The position numbers were made by a program, and so were the translations under genes. This document shows positions 9,741-20,175 of a DNA stretch of 25,112 nucleotides, piece after piece (position 1 is the stretch's first letter; each line of letters starts with the position of its first letter). The notes beneath the pieces were generated by a model. That model made no database searches. It was not told where the DNA came from and was given only the letters and a program-made list of their open reading frames with translations. Source of the stretch: Fragilaria radians (lineage: Eukaryota; Bacillariophyta; Fragilariophyceae; Fragilariales; Fragilariaceae); NCBI GenBank assembly GCA_900642245.1, contig CAAAJI010000438.1:1-25112 (forward strand), written 5' to 3'.

Positions 9741-10122
9741 GAAATTAATAGTAAATCAGTGATCGCAAATCTAGGGGTTAGGGCACAAAGAAAAATGTTA
9801 AAAGCTCTATCGAAGAAATACAGCAATTAAATGGCTAATGTTAAGGCACACCTGTATCACACACATTTAGGGTTGCACATGATCCCGCAATCATAAATAC
9901 ATTTTTGTAAAGTGATCGCTAATTTGATATATGCAACTTGCAAGATTGAAACAACTTTTTCAGATTACCCCAAAACCACTTTTTCCATTCTTGTATCATC
10001 GTGAGATAAAAGGGATCCAAATATTTATACATTCAGGGCTGATCGTCGTTAAGATGACTCTCTTGAAGGGTTCTAGGCACTAGAGCATCGCTTAGAAGTC
10101 ATAAATACATTTGTGACAACCA
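9741..10122. other. Gene-free stretch
   Basis: AT-rich with no frame worth calling. It probably holds the 3' flank of the small minus-strand gene that ends at 10123. I see no LTR end marking the border of the Copia fragment. Confidence 0.4.
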
Positions 10123-10479
10123 TTAAAGCGTAATCAAATAAGGAATATCTTCGCAATCAGTATTCCATTCTTTCATTAGCTGATCCCATTCAAAGTCCTC
10201 TGCAACTTCACTAGCAGCTTCATCGAGAATACGGTCAGTCAGGATTATTCGCGGCTTCCTGAGTAAACTTCCTAAATCTTCACTTTTCTTAAGTTCCGAT
10301 AGTAGTGTTGATGGTAACAATTTAAGGGTTGACGAGCTGTTCAACATGAAAATTTTCGATTTGAAAATTTCACTTGTTAGGAGAGATTTCTTTTCTCCTT
10401 GAATGCCTTCAACATTGTGCTTCTTCGCCTTCACAATTAAGTCAGACAAATGTGATGCAGACGGACACAGTTTATCCAT
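10123..10479 (-). CDS. Small conserved-looking protein of unknown function (118 aa)
   Basis: A single uninterrupted frame runs from an ATG at 10477-10479 to a TAA at 10123-10125. The protein is soluble: a basic N-terminal third (DLIVKAKKHNVEGIQGEKK), a Ser/Leu-rich middle (SSSTLKLLPSTLLSELKKSE) and an acidic, Trp-containing tail (EVAEDFEWDQLMKEWN). I see no membrane segment, signal peptide or known motif. The mixed composition, helical heptad-like stretches and clean start suggest a real gene rather than a chance frame, but I cannot name a family. The acidic tail looks like a short docking segment; that is only an impression. It stands alone, with transposon debris on one side and about 1.9 kb of non-coding DNA on the other. 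An additional exon cannot be excluded. Confidence 0.5.
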   Translation of the reverse strand: MDKLCPSASHLSDLIVKAKKHNVEGIQGEKKSLLTSEIFKSKIFMLNSSSTLKLLPSTLLSELKKSEDLGSLLRKPRIILTDRILDEAASEVAEDFEWDQLMKEWNTDCEDIPYLITL

Positions 10480-12344
10480 TTTTTAATTTGTTTTTTTTAT
10501 GAAATAATAATTTATCGACTACCCAACACAACTCCCGAGAGATTATTTAGCAAGACATTTCGTTTTCACAACTCCTTGAGCTATTGCATCCACTTCGGAA
10601 GGATGTTACTATGGGCCAAACTGGAAGCAGACACCATTAAATATTTCAAAATCTAGTCGACAGGACTAATCGACCTAAAGGTTGTCAAAGGAGATGACTC
10701 TTCACCATAGAAAGAACAAGTTATTGTTATTACATATCTTCCTTCTATTCTGGCTTTTCTATAAAGACACATTTCGGTATAAGGAATATTGAAATAAGTA
10801 TTCAACTTTTAACCTCTTCACTATCTTGATGGTCGTGGAACATGTTTGGAATTAAATATAGGAAATCATTAATTACCATAAATTCATGATAGTAACAAGA
10901 GTTAGGATATAAATGCCTCTACACAATTTTCCCGAATAACATTTATTTGTTCCGACTAGGATTAACTCTGTTGGAGGTCATCCCGTATAAATGTACAGGG
11001 AATCAAGCCATGAATTACGATAAACGAGAAAAACATTTCCCATTCATATGATGCGACCTATGAGAAGGTTATGCATAGCTAAATAAATGATTTCAATCGT
11101 AATGAATTGGAGGTCAAACAAATTGGCTGTCAGCGAATTGCTTGTGGGATGAAATGGAGTATTAGGATAGCATAGAGTGACAAGTTTCTTTGGAGCAACT
11201 AGTCTGTATAATCATTGCGTCTAGATGGGTTACTATGATACAGTGTAAATGGGGAATGCCCTTCAAATCAAGAATAATGCCATTTTTCGCATTTTTCTTC
11301 ACCATTTTTTATTTATCTGGTTGTATATTGGAGTTTGTATTGTTATGTCTTCATCACTTACAATACATTTCCAGTTAAATTTTAATTACATTGTTCGAAC
11401 TCATATATTTCTTCATAATAGTTTATTTCAACACATAAAAAATGCGATTTTATTGTACAAGTTGATTATCTGAGATTTCCATCATAATTTGGTATTGTAA
11501 ACCTTGAAAGGCAGTAAAGAATAAAGGAAGAAAGAGGATGTAGTAAGTTTTGTAGCTCAATGCTTCTCGATTAAAAAGGACCAAAAGAATTCTTTTAATT
11601 ATTTAATCTTTCGCTCTCTCTGCTTATGCTTAAGTATCCTCAATTAGACTAAAACCACACCCTTACTACCTGATGAAAGGATATCCTGCTTTTTTTAATA
11701 TTTTGTCGAAACGGACTCTAAATTCATATTCTTTAAGAAAATTTAGAACCAAGCTCGTGGTGAGGGCTGCCTAGAATCCTTTCAACTTTACCAGTTCCAG
11801 CGTCTTAATTTGCCAAATCTCAAAGTTAAAGGTCTTGACAGACATCTGTTGAGAGAGGCATGATAAAACCATTCTTTATCATCGCCTAGACTGTTCTTCA
11901 TCATTACACTTCTGCACTAAATGTACAAAACAATCGGCAACCTCCCTTTTAAGTAAAGTATCCTGTTATGCTAACACTTTGAGTCAAGCTTCTGCTAACC
12001 ATTTTTACCTTCAATGTTAATGAATACATGTATAATATATGAATTCAAATTCATAGTTTATTCTTTTTTCGGGAATAAAATATACTGTCTCATCTTTAAA
12101 AGTAAAATGATGAGCTAAATTTTGCAGATTGTCACGTGAACTCAATGTCAAAATTTTGAACAAGTACATATTGTTTTGAAGTTTCATTCCGATGAATGGA
12201 AAAGTTAACTTGCAAGGAATAACAATTAGATATATTTGAAAAATAAGGAAACATATTTTGTCAATTTTAGAAATAATTCACACACGTCTCTTCTTCAAGT
12301 CTTGGCGTTTTGATAGTACATGAAAATCAAAAGAATCCAAGTTT
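10480..12344. other. Long AT-rich intergenic region
   Basis: About 1.9 kb with no credible gene. T-rich open frames at 11190-11473 are low-complexity chance frames. An 18-bp near-perfect palindrome, TATGAATT-CA-AATTCATA, lies at 12038-12055. The left part should include the promoter of the small minus-strand gene, and the right part the 3' UTR of the prohibitin gene. I see no transposon motif or RNA gene. Confidence 0.45.
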
Positions 12345-13393
12345 CTAATACCATTTATTGGCAGCTACACTTTTTTCCATTTTTTCTTCTGCCTCGTTAC
12401 TTAGTAAGTTGAGAAGCAAGGAGTCTGCATTCAAATAAACGCGGTTCCCAGACTTGGCAACAATGTCAGCAATGTCACGAGCCGCATCAATACGTCGCAA
12501 CTTCATGAAACCTGGATTCTTCTTAACAGCTGTTCCAATAAGCTCCGCTGACTCAGCCTCTCCTCTTGCTTTTGTAATGATAGTCTTCTTTTCTTGCATT
12601 GCTCCAATAACAACATACTTCGCACGTTCTGCATCTTGCTGAGCTATCGAGTTCAGAGTTGAATAGATGTATTAGACTTTCTTGCTATAATTTGATTGAG
12701 TGAGCTTACAAGAATAATTAACTTACCAACTTGTTTCGCCTCGACAGCCTTCGCATACTCATTGCTGAAAGCAAGATGTGTAATAGCAATGTCATCCAGT
12801 AATATATTAAACTTTGCCGCTCGTACTCTCAATTCTTTTGCAATATCTGCAGACACCAAGTCACGCTTGGTAAGAAGTTCATTAGCGTTGTAACGTGCAA
12901 CCACTGCCTTTGCGACCTCATTCATAATCGAGGGTAAAACACGCTCATCGTAGTTCTTTCCAAGTTGACGGTACATCCATACGAGGGCACTCGGATCTGG
13001 TTTATGCAATACACGGATGGCTATTGTTACCATCTGCAAATCCTTACTTCCCGTTAGCGTTTGCAAGTTCACAGGTCGAGTTCGAATGTCATAAATGATG
13101 GGACGTTCAAACCATGGGATATTAAAATTCAAACCTTCCCCATAAATGTGCTCTTTCATGCCGGATATACGGTTGAAAATAACGGCACGGTGACCTCCTT
13201 GAACAGTATAGATCGAATTGTAAGCTCCGTATCCTAAGCCAACCGCTATGATTGCTGACGTTACTGCCCTTCCAGCAGCGTCTCCCATACCGCCTCCTCC
13301 TCCGCCGCCGCTGCCACCAGCACCAAAGCCACGACCCATATTAGGAGCATTCTTTGATATGCGTTGAAAAGCATCTCGTAGTTGCTGTGCCAT
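12345..13393 (-). CDS. PHB2: Prohibitin 2, mitochondrial inner-membrane scaffold
   Basis: There are two exons: 13393-12727 and 12643-12345 (TAG), separated by an 83-bp intron (12726-12644, GTAAGT...GATAG, phase 1). The join restores EAKQVAQQDAERAK and gives 321 aa, against 299 in human. The start MAQQLRDAFQRI matches the family's MAQxLxD start. A Gly-rich stretch (residues ~21-38) precedes a membrane anchor (about 43-65, SAIIAVGLGYGAYNSIY). The SPFH domain follows (VQGGHRAVIFNRISG, IPWFERPIIYDIRTRP, GSKDLQMV, ILLDDIAITHLAFSNEY), then a coiled coil and NPGFMKLRRIDAARDIADIV. MYRQL sits where human PHB2 has its LC3-interacting YQRL. In the family, PHB1 and PHB2 form ring complexes that stabilise inner-membrane proteins and cristae and act in mitophagy. 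PHB1 is not in this window. Confidence 0.97.
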
Positions 13394-14139
13394 CTTGTTT
13401 AACCTGACCGAAGTCTTTCACAAAATTACTGAACAACCAAAGGATAAATCTTTCGAAGAATAAGAAAGAAAGGGAGTGACAATATTGGGTTATGATCCTA
13501 TGTTTACAAACATTCCAGATTCCGCCAAACTTCAGGATGAAAAATGTGATTAGCTGTTGTTTTCCTTGATCAATACATGCCATTGCCGCCTTAAAGCAAG
13601 AGTTTCTCTACCGAAAAGAAGAAACTAGTCCTTCATTCCAGCAATAGCTTTATCTCAAGTTATCCACGTTGTTGCAATGGCGTTCAAGGGGGTATTGAGG
13701 ATACTTGAGTTGAAAAATCGTTTTTTGAAACGGCACTTAAGAAAAAGACAAACAATTGAGCCAAAATAAAATCATGTGCTGGCTTTAGTTGACAAATCCC
13801 ATAAACTCCTAGCATTTCAAATTTTTTCCAAATAGAAAAAGATAAAGAAAGTAAAGAAAACGAATTACAAGAGAGTAAAAGGTCTAGGACAGCAATTCAC
13901 AATATATATAAACATGGCATGCGATATCCCAAATGGAAAAGGGCTAAAGAGAAATTGCCATTCAATCCCTTTGTAGCATTGTAATAGAATTGTGCACTCG
14001 CAACCTCACTTTGCAGGTTCTCTGGTCTTTTACGATACAATTCTTCCAAGGCATTTACTTGCAACAATTTAGCTCTTTGCATTGATGGAATTTATCAATA
14101 CTCGCTTAATTCAGCCTCTTTCCATACATCAATTAATAC
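13394..14139. other. Upstream region of prohibitin gene; one weak small frame
   Basis: The first 200 bp should contain the PHB2 promoter and 5' UTR. No box stands out. A 61-codon minus-strand frame at 13897-14082 (MQRAKLLQVNALEELYRKRP...) has a plausible helical start but ends in unstructured hydrophobic sequence and matches nothing I know. I do not call it a gene, though it could be an exon. Confidence 0.35.
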
Positions 14140-14470
14140 AAACATTTACCATTGTTATGTTGGATTTATCAATAAACATGTTTGCTCTGTTTTCGAAATT
14201 TTATCTGGAACGATTTTAGTGAGCAAGGAAACCAAATAAAATGCTCCTCTCAATATTTCAATAGACACCAACATTTACAAGTAGTATGTTTGACTAAATT
14301 AATAAAATGTGTGCTCTCTTTTCCACATTTTTTAGTTTTATCAAACAAGACATAAAAATTAAGTTTGCAGTATTGGATAAATTCCAATTTTAGTCTGTAA
14401 AAAACCAAGTAAACATTGTCCCAGTTGGTTGAGTAAACGAGACATGTGCTTTGTTTTCTCTTTATATCTA
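14140..14470. repeat. Three diverged copies of a ~130-bp repeat
   Basis: Similar blocks start near 14140, 14267 and 14405. Each has an AACATTTAC-like or AAACATTG start, then an AT-rich middle, then ATGTTTGCTCTGTTTTC, ATGTGTGCTCTCTTTTC or ATGTGCTTTGTTTTCTC, followed by TTTTAT or TTTATAT. The spacer between blocks also repeats (GATTTTAG...AAACCAAATAAA against CAATTTTAG...AAACCAAGTAAA). Similarity is loose, which suggests an old tandem duplication or a decayed minisatellite with a long period. Confidence 0.5.
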
Positions 14471-15107
14471 TCTTATACCTTTTTTAATCCTATCTAAGGT
14501 AGAAAAGATATTGCGTTTCACCTAAGCATTTACTTTTCAAATACATAATTTACATCTTTCATTTTCATTGTTCCTTTATTTCTTTCGTTCATATTGCTTT
14601 CAGAGTACAGTGTCCACAATGGCCAGAAGTAGAAACTACCGGTTCATCATACTTCTATTGATATTCACTTTCCAAAACGAACCACAAATCAGCACAGACC
14701 CATAACGCGGATTCAGTTTCTGTTATCCTTCTGTTTCGAATATTATATGAATTCTTAGCGATCTTGAAAAGTAATGAAAACACTACAGCGCAGGGTTTCA
14801 ACTTAGCAAAAAGTCCAGTAAATTTATCCTAATACTCTTATATTATCACTCGTATTGACATTCTGCTCGCTCAAAACACTCCATCAACCATTCCCCTTGA
14901 ATATAGATCGATGCAGTATTCACTACTACACCTCCCATGTTACCTCGGATTCTCTATACGTTAAACGTCACCATGATTCAGTCTTTGCCGGAACCAATCG
15001 ACATATCCCTTCTGTTCACTGAAACTTTCAAAGAAGCAGTGACGAATAAGGATCGTTCCTACAGATATCCCACAATACTGTAGAAAACGTGTTGGAACCA
15101 TCAAAGT
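14471..15107. other. Intergenic, 3' of the cyclin gene
   Basis: No gene is called. A tiny plus-strand frame at 14619-14705 (28 codons) has a signal-peptide-like sequence, MARSRNYRFIILLLIFTF, and a Kozak-like start, but it stops at once and no continuing exon is visible. The right part is probably 3' UTR of the cyclin. Confidence 0.4.
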
Positions 15108-16391
15108 CTAAAAGTCACAATGAAGCATAGTATTTGCAACGCTACCATATCGACTGCTCGTATACTTTTTGTTGACAGCACGAAGCTCCATAGGCGCAGA
15201 CGATTTCTCTGCCAAGACTGCACGAGCCACTGGGATAATATCCTCCTGAGAAAATGCCGAATATTTCAACAAAGTAGGGCTCCATGAATTACGCCCAACT
15301 GTTCTCCTAGCGATGAAAACTGCCGCAGCTGCTAGCTGACTAGGTAGGTAATGAAGTAGATTGTAGCTTTGAAGTGTTCCATCCAAGATGTAGCAAGATA
15401 ACTGAACAATTCTTCTATCCGCGTGAGCAGCCTTTAAGTATCGAACGAGAAAAGCATGTGCCGATGGGATTGTAATTTGATATTCCAAGGCTTTCAAAAT
15501 TGTTTCCTCCATTCCGATGATCTGAGATGTTTAAGTTGACTTTTTTATTAAGGAATTTAAAAATATTCATATTTTTGCTTACCTCATTTCGTGTATAGGC
15601 TCGGTCACAAATATACACCAGATCACGGAGTTCAGGAGGATAGATTTCTTCATACTTTGCTGCAATCAAAAGTGACGTCACTCCAACTAATTGCAACTTA
15701 GGTCTGGATACTTCCCGTCTTTCCAAATATCTATCAATGAGATTGATTGTAAGATAAAGGGTCTCTGGAACCAACTTGAATTTGAGATGAACTTCAATCA
15801 ACCAATCAACAAGAATCGACCTCATGCGCTCATTAATTTGAGGTTGGGCCTCCATGTAGAGGGGGCGAACAGATTTTCTAGATTCCACGAGCCGAAAGTG
15901 GTCATACATATCATTAACATAGGTAGTTGCACAGAGAGGATCATCCGCATCTCTTTCATCAATGTTGTCGAATGCCCCCATGTGTTGATAACTTAATGGA
16001 TCATGACGAACTTCATCAACCGGATTCCGACTTTCCGCATGGTTTTCGTTACGAGCAGCAGGCAAATTGACTTGCATTAAGCTGGGAGCGTTTGTTCTCT
16101 TTTCGGCATCTCCATTTACTCCATTCTCTTGAGCTCTGTTTGCGTTCGTGACATCCTGATGTTTCAATAAATCAACGATAAATAAGTTAGGAACGTGTTT
16201 AGCAGAATGTGAGGGTACCACCCCCTGATCAAGAGCGTCTACAGTACTCGAGGCTCAAGTCATATCACCAACCCCTGTTGATTTGGACTTCTGATGGGAG
16301 TGCAACTCCATTCAAATTTATTCAAAAGTCGTTTGAAACTTACTCGAAAAGCACGTCGAGGGACATTGGGATCTGCCTTTGATTGAAACAT
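15108..16391 (-). CDS. B-type mitotic cyclin
   Basis: There are three exons: 16391-16344, 16155-15583 and 15521-15108. The introns are 188 bp (16343-16156, GTAAGT...CATCAG) and 61 bp (15582-15522, GTAAGC...TCTCAG), both phase 0. The protein has 344 aa. The start MFQSKADPN was chosen because splicing exon 1 to exon 2 creates a destruction box, RRAFRDVTN (residues 12-20; RxxFxxVxN, Phe where Leu is usual). The frame's own in-intron ATG (16221) lacks it. The cyclin N box carries the CDK-binding MRSILVDWLIEVHLKFKL (127-144) and AAKYEEIYPPELRD (181-194). The second intron interrupts TRNE/IIGMEETIL. The cyclin C box covers about 222-335, including HAFLVRYLKAAHADRR. In the family, this subunit activates CDK1 at G2/M and is destroyed by APC/C through the destruction box. 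I cannot separate B1 from B2 or related types. Confidence 0.93.
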
Positions 16392-17054
16392 TATTTACTT
16401 TATTGATTGCTTTTCGAAGTCTTTCTACTTTAATGTCACGAGATGGTAAGATCTCAATGTGAATGGATTGAGAGTTATGATTTCGTGTTGAGAAACTGTG
16501 GAGTATGAGCTAGATCGCCAAGGATCGTTGTCGCATGGGAGTTGTGTGATTTGGATGTGTATCGTAGGCAAAAAAACTGGCTAGTCGGTATTAACGTGCA
16601 CCTTCAAATTGCTCATATTATATACAGAACCGTAAAAGGTAAAGATCACGTTTCGGATTTTCGAGAAATTTAATACCAAATCTCGCATGTAACGTGACGA
16701 GACCCATATTTTGTAATAACTGTCAACTTGATATGAACGTTTGTTAATTTGTTTTTCAATCCTCATGAATCATGCATGAGTACCTACGGGTTTTCACACG
16801 AAATATAATCAAAAGAATTTCGAAAAACCACTCCGTGTAAGAACAATATTTGTTGGGACAGGGGACTAAAAACGGTTATTCAGACCCGGCACGAAAATGA
16901 AATCGCTTACTAGGATTCATTAATCGCTTTAATTCCTCAATATTCAGTTACATCAATGATTACTCACTTGGTCAAATGTTTAAAGGTGCTCCTAACACGA
17001 TTTTAAGCATTAAGCACGATTCAATAGCAAGATGGCGTGTGATGTGCATTGGAA
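16392..17054. other. Intergenic between cyclin B and Prp18
   Basis: This holds the cyclin promoter (left) and the 3' flank of Prp18 (right). The small open frame at 16581-16766 has no motif and is not called. I see no clear TATA, CCAAT or E2F-type site. Confidence 0.4.
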
Positions 17055-18188
17055 CTACATATTTAAAACTTTCTTACTTGGGTCGACGTGATCTGCTTTC
17101 TTCTGAGCATACGTCATCAACCGTTTCACAGATGTAAGATACTTGCGATGTAATTCACTGTTCATGACATGGGCTACATTAGCTGCCTCAATTTTGGCTC
17201 GACCCGATCTTGCGTGAATACCCACCATGGTAACTCCGATGGGCCAGGCAGATCGTCCAATGGCCAAATCCAGATAAGAATCATGTGCCTTGACGAATTC
17301 CCCTTCTTGACAATAATCAACTATCTTAATCATATGATCCATAATACCGTCCTCCAATTTTCTGGTCTTGAGCTGTTTAAACAGAGGGCGGATGTAATCT
17401 TTGCATTGCTTTAATGTTTTTGTTTCATTTTTTCCCGCTGCTGTACGCTTCACTGGTTCCGGTCGGAGTGCCAAATCATCTTCCCAAGAATTCAACAACC
17501 CCTTGAGATATCTGTATACCTTCTTATGAGGATCATTTGTTTCTGTTTCAGTCTTTGGAATGATACCAACCTCCAAGGTTTTTCCAGTGTCATCATTATA
17601 CTTCTTTTTGATGAGTTCTTCCAGCTTGTCCTCACCACGATTCAGAAATGGGTTTCGAATCCCATGTCCCTTACCGAGACGGAATTCGTCCATTTCGGCC
17701 TGCGTTTTTGATTGAACATTTTGTTGCTCAAGCGCCTTTTGGAGGCGTTGCACTCGATGTTCCATTGATTCTCCAAAAAGTCGAATTGGCAATCCTAGAT
17801 TTCTCAATTGAAACAAAAGCTCTTCCGATGAATAATTTGTACCTAAAATTGGTGGTGTTTCTTTGAAAGCTTCAGTTTGCGACGTGACTTCGTTTAAATT
17901 TTCTTGTTTTCTTTTCTTTGAGCAACTAAAGTTTGCATCTGATTCAGTTAATTGCATCTGTGATATGCTAGCATTATCTTTCATTTCAGACGAACGCGAT
18001 CTCTTAAAGCGCATTCGCTCCTCTTCTAACTCTTGTAGCCTTCTTAATTCTCCTGCCTTGATAAAATGATACTTTTTCCCTCCTGAATTCAAACTCTCGT
18101 CTCCTGTTTCATCACGTTCTGAGGATTTTTGCTTAGCAAGCTCCAAGGCTTTCTTCTTACGCTCCAATTCTTTCTTTAACAAATCCAT
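17055..18188 (-). CDS. PRP18: Pre-mRNA splicing factor Prp18
   Basis: A single exon of 377 aa (human PRPF18 has 342) ends in TAG. The start MDLLKKELERKKKAL agrees with the family's MDxLKxExxRK opening. Residues 1-75 form a charged helix. The SFM (PRP4-like) motif is at about 121-150 (EELLFQLRNLGLPIRLFGES, then HRVQRLQ). The C-terminal five-helix Prp18 domain covers about 222-362 (YRYLKGLLNSWEDDL, RPEPVKRTAAGK, YIRPLFKQLK). It includes the conserved loop SAWPIGVTMVGIHARSGRAKI (313-333) and ends in HRKYLTSVKRLMTYAQKK. In the family, Prp18 joins the U5 snRNP with Slu7 and promotes the second transesterification and 3' splice-site choice. The gene has no intron, and TC-rich sequence lies just before the ATG. 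Confidence 0.97.
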   Translation of the reverse strand: MDLLKKELERKKKALELAKQKSSERDETGDESLNSGGKKYHFIKAGELRRLQELEEERMRFKRSRSSEMKDNASISQMQLTESDANFSCSKKRKQENLNEVTSQTEAFKETPPILGTNYSSEELLFQLRNLGLPIRLFGESMEHRVQRLQKALEQQNVQSKTQAEMDEFRLGKGHGIRNPFLNRGEDKLEELIKKKYNDDTGKTLEVGIIPKTETETNDPHKKVYRYLKGLLNSWEDDLALRPEPVKRTAAGKNETKTLKQCKDYIRPLFKQLKTRKLEDGIMDHMIKIVDYCQEGEFVKAHDSYLDLAIGRSAWPIGVTMVGIHARSGRAKIEAANVAHVMNSELHRKYLTSVKRLMTYAQKKADHVDPSKKVLNM

Positions 18189-18657
18189 TCTATTTCTTCT
18201 CTCTCGACAACGTGCAACGGAAGATCAGTTATGTTCCCTTTCGTTGCCATACTTGTGCTCGTAATTGCAGTGCAGTGCGGTGCAGCGCAGTGCACTGTAT
18301 TCGTATTTTTGCAAACGACAATAGTTAGGGAAAAAGAACAGACGTTCAAGTGTGACGTCGAATATTTTTTTTTGTTTACATTAGTCTATTCGCGTTTCTA
18401 TTGTTTAAACTGAAATAAACTTATGTTTAAAATGATATAAATGTAACTGATATCTATATGAAAAGGATGTTGAAATATTTTTCGTTATGATTTCAAGTGT
18501 TGATTGGGAACTAGATTCGTGAATTGTTGTAACACCATAGATATAGTACATAAGTAGTCTAGTAGCAGTCTGGTATTACTCTACACAGGACACCATGATT
18601 CCAACATTTTGTCAACCATTGATTCTATTCAGGAGAAATCTCGATCGACATTGCATC
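18189..18657. other. Upstream region of Prp18 with a GCAGT pentamer tract
   Basis: Bases 18267-18296 are six 5-bp units close to GCAGT, about 80-110 bp upstream of the Prp18 start. A palindromic TGACGTCG lies at 18353-18360. A 60-codon plus-strand frame at 18231-18413 begins like a signal peptide (MFPFVAILVLVIAVQCGAA), but this arises from the pentamer tract and leads nowhere, so it is not called. The remainder is AT-rich and empty. Confidence 0.45.
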
Positions 18658-18662
18658 TGTTC

Positions 18663-19020
18663 AATAGCAGAAGAAGCGTCCTCCCTCTGTATCTTCTGAT
18701 CTCTCCTTACAAAAGTAAGCTTACAAAAGCAATAATGATATCACCACCATTGTCAAAGTAGTTGAAGCATTGTTGCTGCCATTGTCAAAGTAGCTGAAGC
18801 ATTGTTGCCATCATTGAAGTTGTTGAAGCATCATCACCTTCATTGAAGTAGTTGAAGCATTGTCGCCATCATCAAAGTTGTTGAAGCATTGTTGCCATCA
18901 TCGAAGTAGTTGAAGCCTGGTTGAAGTTGTAGAAGACTCAGTTGGGAGCGCAAGATGCTGGATCACTTGAAATCTCCAATCTTTTGTTGATGAGCTGTGA
19001 AGTCATTTGGTTCAAGAACA
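18663..19020. repeat. Direct repeat copy A, with five 29-bp minisatellite units
   Basis: The copy runs from AATAGCAGAAGAAGCGTCCTC to GGTTCAAGAACA. It contains five tandem units at 18758-18905, 29 bp each except the first, which has 3 extra bases. The core is close to GTAGTTGAAGCATTGTTGCC, then ATCATNRAA. The array ends in a unique tail (GTAGTTGAAGCCTGGTTGAA, then AGACTCAGTTGGGAGCGCAA) shared with copy B. Copy A also has a 14-bp local duplication (CTTACAAAAGTAAG) before the array. Confidence 0.88.
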
Positions 19021-19186
19021 AAGGTTGGGAACAAACAATTTTCCCCTTTTCATCTTGAGGACACTTTGCAACATGGCTGAAGTACACATAGGGCATATTG
19101 ATGTGCTCCCTATTTTAACCTATATCACCTTGTGTTAGCTTAACTTGTCCCTTAACTTATCTTTATGACTTTAATTCCCATTGAAG

Positions 19187-19441
19187 TTAGCAACTCGCTT
19201 TGAACAAATATTTTTTTCTTTTTTCTTGCGTACTTTTTTTCCACTTTTGGTCCTGTAATTTATCAAGATGCTCATTCAACTGAGCAAGGAGGTTGTTGAT
19301 TGCTTCCATGTTCTCTTCCTTGTTTTCAGACCAGAATAGTCTACATCCTGTCCAAGTCAAGCTGATTTCTGCTGGAGCTTCATTTTCCAAAACTCCTGGT
19401 TCAATGTGGAAACAAAATGTTTGTTTTTGTGTAGAGGTCAT
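19187..19441 (-). CDS. Small ORF inside the paired-repeat element (84 aa)
   Basis: The frame starts at an ATG (19439-19441) and encodes a hydrophilic protein. It begins MTSTQKQTFCFHIEPGVLEN, has an ITL-like strand (EISLTWTGCRLFW), then a predicted coiled coil (MEAINNLLAQLNEHLDKLQD), and finishes basic (KKSTQEKRKKYLF). I know no family. If the flanking copies are LTRs, this would be the only internal product, comparable to a minimal gag. It could also be a chance frame or a host-gene scrap. Confidence 0.3.
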   Translation of the reverse strand: MTSTQKQTFCFHIEPGVLENEAPAEISLTWTGCRLFWSENKEENMEAINNLLAQLNEHLDKLQDQKWKKSTQEKRKKYLFKASC

Positions 19442-20175
19442 GGTAGATTACTTGAATGGACTTCTTTTGGCTAGCAAGAACATCTCTTAGATGGTAGATG
19501 ATGGTGCTAGCTGCTGCTATATCCAAGTCTGCAGCATTGAAGCAAGGAAATGGAGGAGTAGCAAACAATCCACAACGGAATTAAATTTTCATGGAATTCA
19601 ACGTAGAAAGGAATTCTCGTCAAATCTGAGAAATTCCCTCCAATTGAAGGAAAGCGCTTGCATCATGAGCTATTCTAAGAGAGATTCTTCACTTTCATTT
19701 ATAATGTCATCCTTTTCCTTGTGAGAGGCAATATAATTCTTCAAAGCTCTAGAATAAGAGCTTGAATTCCTGGATGCACAACCAAAGACAAAAGCCATTT
19801 TGGCCTATAGCATTTGCATTCATTTCAAACATGATATTGTAATTATTTCAGACGCAGCATGATCCAATAATACATTTTATAGCAGATAAAGATGCTTGTA
19901 CATGTTACAACCTACTCATGATGATGGATGCTGCTAGCATTAGAATAAGATAATTGTTACATAGAGAACGCTGATCCTCCGTCTACTATCTTTGTCTTGT
20001 CTTGTCCATGTTGGATGCAAGGGGTAAAAACTTGAATTAATGATCCAATTCTAATAGTTGAAATAGATAATCAACATGTATGATCCAACATATCAATCAG
20101 GTGATAGTAATTGTCATTGATTGCTCAATGCTTTTTTCTTTCCACAGCATTTTCAGTGTCGTATTGAAGTTCAAG
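19442..20175. other. Interior of the paired-repeat element, no gene
   Basis: AT-rich with scattered stops. A 77-codon plus-strand frame at 19491-19724 has no motif. I saw no clear primer-binding site next to copy B. Confidence 0.35.

Noticed and set aside
11190..11473. T-rich open frames with hydrophobic translation
   Set aside because: AT-rich chance frames, no motif, no start context.
14619..14705. 28-residue signal-peptide-like ORF
   Set aside because: It stops immediately, with no donor site and no following exon; it is too short to support.
15691..15996. 101-codon plus-strand frame
   Set aside because: Antisense shadow of cyclin exon 2.
16156..16221. MVPSHSAKHVPNL as the cyclin start
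   Set aside because: It lies inside an intron with good splice sites, and splicing to the upstream exon creates a destruction box. It is kept only as a possible alternative start.
18231..18413. Secreted 60-residue protein with signal-peptide-like start
   Set aside because: The hydrophobic/Cys start comes from the GCAGT pentamer tract, and the rest is low-complexity without motifs.
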